DNA of 64,000 bases. It comes from Cinnamomum chago. Its lineage: Eukaryota; Streptophyta; Magnoliopsida; Laurales; Lauraceae. Position numbers and translations under genes: made by a program. Below the pieces are notes generated by a model, which saw only the letters and a program-made list of their open reading frames with translations, was not told the DNA's origin and ran no database searches. Below are positions 11,401-20,769 of this stretch, one piece after another (the first letter of the stretch is position 1; every line of letters begins with the position of its first letter). The DNA is taken from positions 77,089,422-77,153,421 of the forward strand of contig CP142456.1 in the NCBI GenBank assembly GCA_038049695.1. The letters are read 5' to 3'.

Positions 11401-12836
11401 TTAGCCCACTACCAACCTGGCTTGAGGAATTGCAACAAGAGTATGTTACTGACCTTGATTATGCCTCTAAATTATCTCAACTTCAATCAGGTCTTCTTGA
11501 TCCAGCATGCTATACCACCTATAATAATTTGCTCTTTTACAAAGGTAGGTTGTACCTCTCACCCACCTCCCCTTTATGACTCAAAATCCTACATGAACTA
11601 CATGATTCGCCCAGCTCGGGACATCCTGGTTATGATAAGACCCTGCATTGGGTTCGTCGAGATTTCTATTGGTAAAGACTGCGCAGCTTTGTGAAATCCT
11701 ATATTCGTGAATGTTAACGGGTGAAATACTCCACAACATCACCTAATGGGCTACTGCAACCACTCCCCATTCCTTCACAAATATGGATAGGTATAGCTTT
11801 GGACTTCATTGATGGATTGCCACCTTCTCACAGCTACACAGTTATCTTGGTTGTGGTAGATCGCTTGTCAAAGTATGGGCATTTTTTGCCTTTGTCGCAT
11901 CCGTATACTGTAGTAAAGGTAACATAATTGTTTTTCAATAATATTTTTAGACTTCATGGGTTGCCAACCTCCGTGAGTGATCGGGACACTGCTTTTACTA
12001 GCAAATTCTGGCAAGAGTTATTCAAACTACAAGGGACAAAGTTGCACATGTCTTCATCCTATCACTAGCAATCCGATGGCCAAACGGAAGTCCTAAATAG
12101 AACTTTGGAAAATTACTTATGTTGTTTTGTAGCAGAAAAGCTGAAGAGTTGGTCATGCTGGCTGGCCTTGGCTGAATGGTGTTATAATTCGAATTGGCAT
12201 TCAGCTACAAGAATGTCCCCTTTTGAAGCTGTGTATGGGTTTAAACCACCTTCCCTAGTCACATATGTCAAAGGTGTGAGTTCAAATGTTGTAGTTGATG
12301 GTGCATTGCAAACCAGGGATGAGATACTTGCCTTACTCAAGGAAAATCTTGAGCGAGCCCAAACTAGGATGAAGCAATATGCCGATCTACGCCGCACTGA
12401 AGTAGAGTTTAATGTTGGGGATTTGGTGTTCCTTAAATTGCGTCCTTATAGATAGACTTCTGCAAGAACTCGTCGCCACCTGAAGCTTTCACATTGTTTT
12501 TTTGGTCCTTATGAAGTTCTGGAACGGATTGGTTCCGTGGCTTACAAGTTGAAGCTACCTGGGCATTGCAGCATACATCTTGTTTTTCATGTCTCACTGC
12601 TAAAAAAACGCTTGGGCAGCCGTAACATACACTTGATGGACCTTCCTGTAGAGGGTATTTTGCTACTTGAACCATACAATATCTTGGCTTATCGGGCTAA
12701 AACTCGGCGCAAGAAGTTAATTCCATAGGTGTTAATTCAATGGGCTCAAAGTTCAGAGGAGGATGCCACTTTGGAAGACTCTTCTCACATCCAGCAGGAA
12801 TTTCCAAACTTCAGCCTTGCGAACAAGGCTGCCAAT
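8487..12836 (+). pseudogene. Gypsy gag-pol polyprotein with frameshifts and stops
   Basis: Order seen: gag core with PTYDGDDNPLEWLFRVEQFF (8487-9158); zinc knuckle C-x2-C-x9-C of CYNCDEKYSPGHKC type (about 9295); protease MDSGSSHNLI (about 9540); RT with [22 protein letters not shown] and the FLDDILVYS catalytic site (10220-10570); RNase H with ETDALGAGVGAVLSQ (about 10980); integrase core with DFIDG, VSDRD and QTEVLNR carrying the three catalytic acids (11800-12110). A C-terminal LIQW...EEDAT...ED chromodomain-like tail ends at about 12836. Frameshifts occur near 9130, 9575, 10000-10150 and 10420. In-frame stops include TAG 11219-11221 and TGA 11577-11579. It cannot make an active polyprotein. 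The chromodomain-like tail argues for the chromovirus branch. Confidence 0.92.
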
Positions 12837-12851
12837 TGAGGAGGAGCGAGT

Positions 12852-13178
12852 TGTTACACATCAGAAACATGTGGCAATCTGAGTCAACTTTGAATAAGTC
12901 TTTAGAGTTGTTAGTCAGTTTTGAAGAAATCTAGTTAGTTAGTTAGCTTTTGAATTCAAGTTGTAAGCTACAGAATAACTAATTGATTTGGTTCCAGATT
13001 TGTAGCTAGTTAGTTGTGTTCGAGTTGGATAAAACAACTCCACTTTCTTCAATAAAGAAGAAGCTTTTGAGTCCAATTTAAGTCAAGATTAGGAGGCAGG
13101 GTTACCTCGAATCAACCTAATTTATTTAGTCTGTTTCTCTATCATTGTTTAATTTTCTCCAGCATTCGTTCGCTAACA
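12852..13178 (+). repeat. 3' LTR of the nested gypsy element
   Basis: Matches 8135-8461 in length and ends, and follows the purine-rich tract TGAGGAGGAGCGAG. Confidence 0.93.
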
Positions 13179-13677
13179 TTTTCTTTTTAGAACTTTCATG
13201 CATCACAACTTTAACCATATCTCTATCTTGCTATGAGGACAGATGTAGAAATGGTGCATTGGTTCGTAGTATCATGTTTGTTGGAAAAGGAAACTGAAGA
13301 AATCTCTACTATACTCAGTATAAAAGAGAACAAAGGACACATCTCTTCAAAAGTGGGCAGTTGTAGAGGAAAAAGAGAGAAACATATATTTTGAAATGGG
13401 AAGAAGAGAACGTTTCATGGTGGTATCGTTTTTTCCTAACTACCTGTTTTTGTTTTATCACTACAATTCTTTGGTGCTTTCCCGCTAATTGTTGTATATT
13501 TATTTGACTTTCATGCCTAATTTTTTTGATCTAACCTATGGGTCTGATATATTGCCTAAGCCTACCTGTTAAGATTTTCATCATGTGGTCATTTGACTTG
13601 ATCCATTTGGTAAGATCAAGTACTTTTGAGTTAATGTTTCATATTCTGAGACTAATCCATTGGGCTTAGCCATTTGA

Positions 13678-13725
<48 letters not shown>

Positions 13726-14837
13726 GGCTTATGAGTTTACATGCTGGATTATATGACGTATTTTGCATCATCAATTTTATATACTTATTTATAAATTATG
13801 ACTAACATGATTAATTATCAATTGGAGAATGAAATAATGATCCATTTCTTATGTTAAGTATTTTTAAATGATGCAGAGTAGGTAATCTATGATTGGATGA
13901 CATTTCTTGCATTATGGATAGTGCATCATCTTCATCATCCATTAGATCAGATTGCAGATAGTGTTCACTGCATCATTGATCAGATAACAGAATCATGGAT
14001 TTTGCTTTATCATCCATTGGATCTAAATCTAGATTATGGATATGAATGGAGAAAGAAAGAAAGTGACAACCAATCGAGGTACTTCTTAATTTCATCAAGA
14101 AATGTCAATGATGGACACAAGTAAAATTGAGGTAAATGATGTATAAGATTGTAGTGAATACTCCCTAATTTCTCAAAGTGATTTTATATCACTAAGAGTG
14201 AGAATCTAAACCTCGATGGAGATGAGTTTACCGACATAGATGGATAGTCCAGACCTAGCCTACTCTTAACTTCTAAGTTAGAGTTCAAAGGAGATTTGGT
14301 CAGATGTACTGTCTACCAAAGGATATATTGAGATATTCCTCGTGGTACACATTTATTTGGAACTAGGGGGGGAAATTGATGTGTTCCAAAATTTTCCATT
14401 TTTGAAGTTCGTGCACTCTGTTTAGCTTTCGCCTATGTTAGGCTGAGCTTTTAGTCCTCAATAGACTCATGGCTTAGTGCGGAGTGAATGAAAGTACTCT
14501 TGATGGGGTTGCCTTTGCAAATATGGAGGTCATTGACCGCCTCCCATGGATCTTGTTGGTAAGACTCTAGAGCATTCACTAAGATCGGAATTAGCGCATG
14601 GCCTATGAAATAGCACGGCGTGGAGAATATGGATGCTCGACCATATTGTTTAATGTAAATATGTATCGTGAACTTCATTTAGCTCACTTACTCACACCCT
14701 CAAGTTTTATGAAACATATTCTACCTTTAGGTTCAAGTTCATCCACTTGTAAGGGATGCATTATACAGTTTTTAGTTATTTTCTTATTACTATTATTGTT
14801 ATTATTAATTTACTTTCTTAAAAGTGTTTTTAGAAAA
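13179..14837 (+). other. LARD-like element interior, right part
   Basis: No coding sequence of a known family is visible. It contains a (TA)n microsatellite at about 13679-13722. An open frame at 13897-14124 has no recognisable motif and is most likely chance. The block runs to the polypurine tract. Confidence 0.6.
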
Positions 14838-14848
14838 TAGTGGGGGAT
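14838..14848 (+). promoter_or_regulatory. Polypurine tract of the LARD-like element
   Basis: TAGTGGGGGAT abuts the TGTTGGG start of the right LTR. This is the expected place for plus-strand priming and fixes the + orientation. Confidence 0.75.
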
Positions 14849-15293
14849 TGTTGGGTATTTTCTAAGAAGCCCACTATTAAATAATTATAAATCTCAAGAG
14901 GCACTTGAGATTGGATGTGTCTTTTCAAAATCAAGTGTTTTGTGTCCATTGAATGAGATTAGAAGATAGTTTTTTCAGAAGCACATTATCCAAGAGAAGT
15001 TTCTTATCTTTTATTATTTACTTTGATTTTAAGGGCAATTCCATATTTCTGATTATAGCGAGAAGACTTTGAATCAGAGTTGCGCATTGTATCATGGGGA
15101 CAGAATTTCATCAAAACCACTTGCACGTGGGAAATTTCTTTCTTTAAGAAAGCATCTAAATTGGTGTGCGTTGCCCATTTTTCTTTTTCTTTCTTATTCA
15201 ATTTCTCACATTCACAATCATTTACTAATTATTTATTCTCATCATTTATTTGATTTTCTGATTGCACATTTTTCGTAAGAAATTTCCCCAACA
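14849..15293 (+). repeat. 3' LTR of the LARD-like element
   Basis: 445 bp, TGTTGGGTATTTTC...TTTCCCCAACA, homologous to 6031-7480 without the LINE and with a deletion of about 124 bp. Confidence 0.85.
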
Positions 15294-15524
15294 CGATCCT
15301 TGTCTGTTTCTTGCTCAGTGCTATTTACTAGTATGCTTCTGTGCGCCTTGCGTTCCCTTAATTTAAATTTGGGGTCGTGACAGCCCACTTGGCCCAACCT
15401 TTGGTAAGTTTTGTTCTTTTCTCACTCCTATCTCTTTATGATCTGGTGCAATGCCCAATTGTATGCTTGTCAAGCCTCTAATAACCATTGCATTGAATCT
15501 GAAAAAGGATCTAGTATTAAAATG

Positions 15525-15895
15525 AATTTCTTTTGGTGGGACCATAGTTTCCATGGTTGGTGAATAAAGAGAGCCCTGATATTTCTTTTTAATGTTGCCC
15601 ATTTTCACTCGTGGTTAGTGAGGTCTAATTCTGTGGGGGTCTCATTCATCCCACGCGAAAGGTGTCCTCTTTCACTTAGAAACGGCAAAAGATATGATAA
15701 AGTAATGTTATTTATAACTTGGAAAACCATAGATTTAAGTAATGGTAATTTTTAAAGTCCGCAGCTTGGATGTATGCAATGGCAGAAGGATTCCAGGGAC
15801 ACGTGCGGCGTGCCTCAGAAAATCTACATTGTTCTTGTGCCCCATCTCCACCCTACATGCTGAGGCCTTTCGGGATTGGCCCATCATGAATTAAA
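15525..15895 (+). promoter_or_regulatory. OMT upstream module, copy B
   Basis: This block (from TGGTGGGACCATAGTTTCC to GATTGGCCCATCATGAAT) recurs upstream of gene C (about 41378-41535, part of it), far upstream of gene D (54030-54405) and near the right edge (61680-61960). It marks the duplication unit of the array and probably carries distal promoter sequence. Just before it (15405-15500) is text shared with the region downstream of gene C (about 47655-47770). Confidence 0.75.
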
Positions 15896-15998
15896 AAAAA
15901 AAAAGAAATCCTAAGTGTATGCACATGTTGCATTTTTTTTAGGCCATATGATGCATATGTGCATTGCCTTGAGTCCCGGTCATTTATTATCTCTTAAG

Positions 15999-16313
15999 GA
16001 CCTGTTTGGATGTATGGTGAATTGAAATATGGTGAGGTGAATCATCAAATCAAGAGATAATAAAATATAAGGTGTTATGATGGTGTTTCGTTTTTAGCTG
16101 TTTGGTATGGAATCTTTTTTACTTTTTGTATAGAAAAGTGAAGCTTTTTTGTCTTTTAGTGGAGAAAGGAGGTTGCTTTTTTGACTTTTTTTGAAAAAGA
16201 TGGAGAAAAATTTAAAATTGTGTACTTTTGATATGATCCATTGTATTTTCTTATCTGGATAATGGAGGTTTTACCTCACCTCACCTCACTTCACCACACA
16301 TCCAAACACACCA
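15999..16313. mobile_element. MITE with TTTGGATG-type inverted ends in the gene B promoter
   Basis: The left end GGACCTGTTTGGATGTATGG is mirrored by CACACATCCAAACACACC at the right, giving imperfect terminal inverted repeats around an AT-rich core. It lies about 90 bp upstream of the TATA box of gene B and is absent at the same place in gene C. A diverged copy of its core is at about 39880-40100. I could not fix the target-site duplication, so the superfamily (PIF/Harbinger-like or hAT-like) is open. Confidence 0.65.
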
Positions 16314-16339
16314 AAGTATTCTAGTATTGGGAGAATGCG

Positions 16340-16369
16340 ACAGTCTCCAATCACATGATGCACATGTTG
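16340..16369 (+). promoter_or_regulatory. Conserved proximal promoter motif of OMT genes (copy B)
   Basis: CCAATCACATGATGCACATG lies about 40 bp upstream of the TATA box and is shared with gene C, where it is repeated. It contains a CCAAT and a CACATG E-box-like core. The function is inferred from conservation only. Confidence 0.5.
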
Positions 16370-16400
16370 ATTTTTTTTTTTTTTTTTTTTTTGAGGAGTC

Positions 16401-16407
16401 TATAAAT
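16401..16407 (+). promoter_or_regulatory. TATA box of OMT gene B
   Basis: GTCTATAAATGCCCC is preserved upstream of B, C (41686) and D (57573), at about 100-111 bp from each ATG. This position and conservation fit a core promoter. Confidence 0.8.
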
Positions 16408-16504
16408 GCCCCCCTATATAATTTTCGTTCTCTAATTCACAGCTAAAACATAAGCTTATTAATTAAGACTTGAGAAAGGTGTAGACGACATTCAGTAGAA
16501 AGAC

Positions 16505-18754
16505 ATGGATTCAATGAAAAATGAGCTTCAACAGGATGAGGAAATGCAGGCTGCAGCCCAAATATGGAAACATATTTATGGGTTCGCAGAATCACTTACC
16601 CTCAAGTGCGCAATCGAACTTGGGGTGCCCGACATGCTTAACAAGCATGGTAAGCCTATGACCCTTTCGGAGATAGCAGGCGAGCTCACTATACCTCGTC
16701 CAAACATGGACCTCTTGCATCGCATAATGCGGTTCATGGTCCACATGAAGTTGTTCGCCAGTGTTGTTGATGGGCCAGAGAACATGTATGCATTGACAGC
16801 GGCATCAAAGCTCTTGGTGAGAGCTGAAGAGAAGAACCTGGTGCCATTCGCCTTGTCGCAATTGCATGCCAATGAGATGGGGCTGTGGCACTATCTAATC
16901 GCAGGAATTGAAGGCAAGACGACGCCATGGTTGGCATGCCACAATGGAGTACCCGTTTATGATCTGGTTGGGAAGGAACCGGAGAGTAACAAGCTTTACA
17001 ACGACGCAATGGCGAGCCACACAAGTTTTGTGGTCTCAGCCCTCGTGCAAGGGTGCGCCAAAGAGGGTGTATTTGATGGGGTGCGCACTTTGGTGGATGT
17101 TGGGGGCAACACTGGTGTGGCATCCAAGGCCATCACCAATGCCTTTTCCCATGTCAAATGCACAGTTTTGGACTTTGCTCATGTGGTAGAGACTTTGCCC
17201 AAAGACCCCATAGTGGAATTTGTGGCCGGCAATGCCTTCGACTATGTGCCGAAAGCTGACGCAGTTCTAATGAAGGCAATTCCTCACCTCCTTTTACTGC
17301 TTGCATAACAAGCACATGCATGGGACTACATATGCATCAGTGTGATTTTGTTAAAATTTCTATGATTTTGTTAAAATTTCTATGATGCCAAGATCTCATT
17401 AGATACAAACAAATAACACATAATGTGATTAAAATCATACACGATTCAATGGCTGTGGAGCTAAATTGAGGAGGGATTTACAACTTCCTTAACCATTTTC
17501 ACTTCTGTCTCGCAACATGATCGAATTCAAGAAAACTCACCATAGGCAAGGAAGTAACCCAAGAGATTATTTTATAGAGAGGATCCTCCCATCAAGGCAA
17601 GTAATCTAAAATCATCTCTCCAATCATATCTCCCTAATTGAGTAACTTACAAAGGCAAGTTTTTAAATCCTTTGACTATGCGGAAAATATCTTTTATTGA
17701 ATGTTCTAGAACAAAGTGAGCTCATGTGGTCAGGTGGGCCACACTCCCTTATTCCAATATTAGTCAGTACCAGTATGTACAGAAATCTAGTTTATAGGTC
17801 ATTTTCTTAGCTTTAATTGGGTCAGATTTAGACCTCTTTTGTGCCAATTGATTGTACAAATAGTCACTATCTAACATGAGCATCGGTTTTGAGTATAACA
17901 AATAATCGTTTATATTTTATGTATTTTTTTGGGGCTTCCTAGTTTTTCCGGGAATTAAACTCAAATACCCAAATTAAAGAGATTTTGGGTATTTGATAAA
18001 TGATATTCAAGTTACTGAATAAAACTCCTCAGAAAATGATGATTACATTGCCCAACCCAATCTGAAAGAGATGGGAATAAAAGATTTGTTTCATGTTCAT
18101 TATATTATTATAATTATTTATCTTGGATGTAAAAAAATATAATAATTATAATTATAATAATAAAAGTCATAGAAACTGTCCAGCGCACTGTATAGTGAGT
18201 CGGACAAAAACTGTATAGCTCGCTAGATTGCAGCAAACCCCAGCTTGGGCTAGTGGGCCGGGCCAACCCGACCTGGTTTTTCTAGCCCAGCCCGTTAGCC
18301 TCTTTCGGCCCATTAAGGGTAAAACTTTTCAGATTGACCCACTTGTTAGATAGTGCTTATTTGTACAATCAATGGGCACAAAAGAGGTCTAAATTTGACC
18401 CAATTAAAGCTCAGAAAATGACCCCTAATTAAACTAGATTTCTGTACATACTGGTACTAACTGAAGCTTCAGTGTGACCTATTGGCTTGATCATTCTAGA
18501 TATGTATGTAGTCCATGTAAGATGTAACAAGATATATCTAAGTGTAAATTAAATACCGGTAAAATGAATAGGTCTCTGATCTGATCAAATCAAGGGGGTA
18601 TAAATTGATCGAGTAAATGTCAAATTAATCTTAGACACTATTTAATTGATTAGATCAGAACCGTTAAGAGTCATTCATCAGCATTATAATAATTTCTGAA
18701 TGTCATTGATCAAAATTTGAGTTGATCATGTAGGCTAGAAATGGATGGTCTAGA

Positions 18755-18786
<32 letters not shown>

Positions 18787-20498
18787 CATAATGGACTCAT
18801 ACGAACTCAGAATTGCGTTGTGTTTTCTCCTATAGGTTCGTATAAGTTAGATCTTTAATCTAAACAGTTCGGATCCATTATAAGACCTGTCTAATAGTTT
18901 TGGCATATTTATTAAACATGTAAATTAGATTTTTAAAATACTTTTTCCGCATCAAGTTTGATATTATGATTGTTTATTGTGTAATTGTTATTTGCATATA
19001 ATGTTATTTCTTTAGCAACACTAATAATAGTTTTTAGATCCATTGATTAAGTTTGGTTTAATTTTGGCCATATTAAGGACATTTTGACCATTATAAACTT
19101 AACTATTAGATCATGATAGGCAATCGTTGATCGTCAAATGAATTTTTTTTCTTTTACTGATTTGGTGTGATTAAGAATTTCCCCAAATTAGTTTGTCATA
19201 CTTTTATTTGACAATCAAATGATAAATTAAGTGTTATCATATATATCAATTGGAAATTAGCTTTTGATTAACTCCTTAGCCGCCAAAGCGACACTATTTT
19301 TGAAAATGTATAATTTCTTGAATTGAGTTTAATGAATCACCTCTTATTTGAGTGATTATGATATCACTTAAGATTGCGATTTCATTAATGGAGGTTCACG
19401 CAAAGGTGAGATCATCTGAATGGTTAGAAATCAGAATTTGACATGTTTATGAATCTGATATAAATTTTTGAATGATTTATACCAAAAGGTATGATCTTCT
19501 TAATTTACATCACATTTGCTAGCATGGACAGATTAATTATGGAAATCAATATTTCACATTTTGTTTATCCACCTAAAGGTAGATTTACATTAATGTACCC
19601 ATTGCTTTGTTCTAGTTACAGAATCTTAACATATAGCTATTTATTGTTTCTTATAGTAACCGGATCATTAGCTGCACTTTCCACCTTAGGGACCATACCC
19701 ACTTTGGATTGTTCCAATTTCGTTGAATGGTTGTATGCTTTAATGATTGCTATAATGTTCTTGGACTTAGAAATTGCCTTTGACGAACCCATGCCTGAAA
19801 ATCCCACTGAAAACTCTATTGCCGAAGAAAGGACAATCTATGAAAAATGGATAAAGACAAACAAAGTAAGAGTAAAGATCATCTTAAATTCTGTTTCACG
19901 TACTATCCTAGGGTCCATAGGAATAAAAGATGAGGCCAATGACCTATTAGATATGGTGAAAAAGCAATTTACGATAACTGATAAGGCAGTAGGAGTTTCA
20001 TTGATAAGCCACCTTTCAAGTATGAAATATGATGAAACCTGGGAGTAAGCAACACTCCCTTATTCCTACAGATTTTACTTACCCATTTTACTAAGCTGAT
20101 CAGTGCATGTTATCTTGTATACATGGTGTGTGTTTCTGGGTCTTGATCTGATGAAGGTGGTTTTGTTGCAGTCTTTTCTCCATAGCTTTGATGATGATAA
20201 TTGCATCAAGATCCTCAACAAGTGCAGGGAGGCCATACCTGCAAAGGGAGGGAAGTTGATCATAGTAGAGATAGTAGTGGACATTGATGGAACTCCTGAG
20301 TTTGCTCGGTCTAGACTCTGCATGGACTTGGAAATGTGTAAGTTTGGGGGCAAGGAGAGAACTGCGGATGAGTGGAAAAACCTCCTTACAAAAGCTGGTT
20401 TTGGGAACTACAATATAATACCCATGAGTGTCAACGAGGCCATCATTGAAGCATATCCTTATCCTCATTTGGACACCAGTAATCTACTTTCAACCTAG
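16505..20498 (+). CDS. COMT-type O-methyltransferase, gene B (2 exons, 365 aa)
   Basis: Exon 1 is 16505-17275, the intron 17276-20171, exon 2 20172-20498. SAM-dependent methyl transfer to a hydroxyl of a small molecule is expected; cytosolic, homodimeric in this family. N-terminal dimerisation helices (about 12-110) precede the methyltransferase fold: motif I LVDVGGNTG (196-204), CTVLDF (219-224), GNAF (242-245), VLMK (254-257), catalytic-type His261, Glu290 (IVEIVVD) and Glu319 (GGKERT). The start is chosen because the 5' leader and MDSMKN are identical in B, C and D. The intron donor reads AAG|GC, phase 0. Odd points: Asn243 replaces the SAM-contacting Asp of GGDMF, and HDW is HSF. The C-terminus has about nine extra residues after EAYP. 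The length suits the family (about 350-370 aa). The substrate is unknown. Confidence 0.9.
17759..18463. mobile_element. Fold-back (long inverted repeat) element in the gene B intron
   Basis: Arms 17759-17880 and about 18338-18463 are reverse complements with few mismatches. For example CAGTACCAGTATGTACAGAAA at left is mirrored by TTTCTGTACATACTGGTACT at right, and CACTATCTAAC by GTTAGATAGTG. The core of about 450 bp has no gene. The terminal duplication is unclear, so the class is not assigned. Confidence 0.75.
18756..18782. repeat. (AT)n microsatellite in the gene B intron
   Basis: An uninterrupted AT dinucleotide run of about 27 bases. Confidence 0.9.
19655..20048 (+). pseudogene. Copia-type gag fragment inside the gene B intron
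   Basis: From about TAACCGG (19655) the frame reads STLGTIPTLDCSNFVEWLYA..., then ERTIYEKWIKTNKV, AND-LLDMVKKQFT and ISHLSSMKYDETWE to a stop at 20048. This resembles the N-terminal gag of plant Ty1/copia polyproteins: an F-x-x-W motif, a helix-rich middle and an end shortly before the expected zinc knuckle. No protease, integrase or RT follows; intron sequence resumes within about 60 bp. It is a fragment captured in the OMT intron and not a host gene. An upstream open frame (19491-19654) is not clearly part of it. Confidence 0.6.
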
Positions 20499-20757
20499 TA
20501 TTGATTTATCTACGTGGGTTTGTCCTCTTTGCCATAGTAGTAAAAGAAGCAGTGCGTGCTCAATGCCAATAATATTACTCCATTTCTTTTGTAAAATTAG
20601 GGAAGAATTGAATATTGTTGGTGGCAATTTTAGTTCTTTTACTTTTATTTTGGCCCTAATAAATAGCTTCTCCCCACACACACAAGGCTCTCGCTGCCAT
20701 TTGTGTTAGAATGGGTTCGATCCAATTGGTTGTTTTTATGAAGGGAGGTGCCTCACC
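20499..20757 (+). other. 3' UTR and downstream flank of gene B
   Basis: Shared with the unit A flank (5848-6030), including ATATTGTTGGTGGCAATTTTAG and an AATAAA-like signal at about 20659. The LINE target site is at its right end. Confidence 0.6.
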
Positions 20758-20769
20758 ACCGTGCTACTT

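Larger units (their letters stand above)
8135..13178 (+). mobile_element. Complete chromovirus-like Ty3/gypsy element (5.04 kb), decayed
   Basis: Two 327-bp LTRs (8135-8461, 12852-13178) begin TGTTACACATCAG and end GCTAACA. A perfect 5-bp target duplication TTTTC (8130-8134, 13179-13183) flanks the element. A primer-binding region starts after the first LTR (ATTTGGAGGTCCCACTGAG, 8462-8480). A purine-rich tract (about 12837-12850) precedes the second. Between them lies gag, protease, RT, RNase H, integrase and a chromodomain-like tail in the + direction. By hand count the LTRs differ at about 19 positions, so the insertion is not recent. Confidence 0.95.
6031..15293 (+). mobile_element. Large non-coding LTR element (LARD-like) carrying nested insertions
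   Basis: Two related LTRs (6031-7480 and 14849-15293) flank an interior with no coding sequence of its own. A polypurine tract directly precedes the right LTR. Target duplication CAATC (6026-6030) / CGATC (15294-15298) differs by one base. The uninterrupted paralogous site is seen downstream of gene B at 20716-20724 (GGGTTCGATCC). Without the nested gypsy (8135-13178) the interior is about 2.3 kb. No gag or pol of the element itself is recognisable, so it probably moved by borrowed enzymes. Confidence 0.8.

Noticed and set aside
16734-17123. Minus-strand frames over OMT exon 1
   Set aside because: Shadows of the coding strand; codon pattern and homology support only the plus frame.
19491-19654. 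N-terminal extension of the copia gag frame
   Set aside because: Hydrophobic, AT-rich and unlike gag; the recognisable part begins near 19655.
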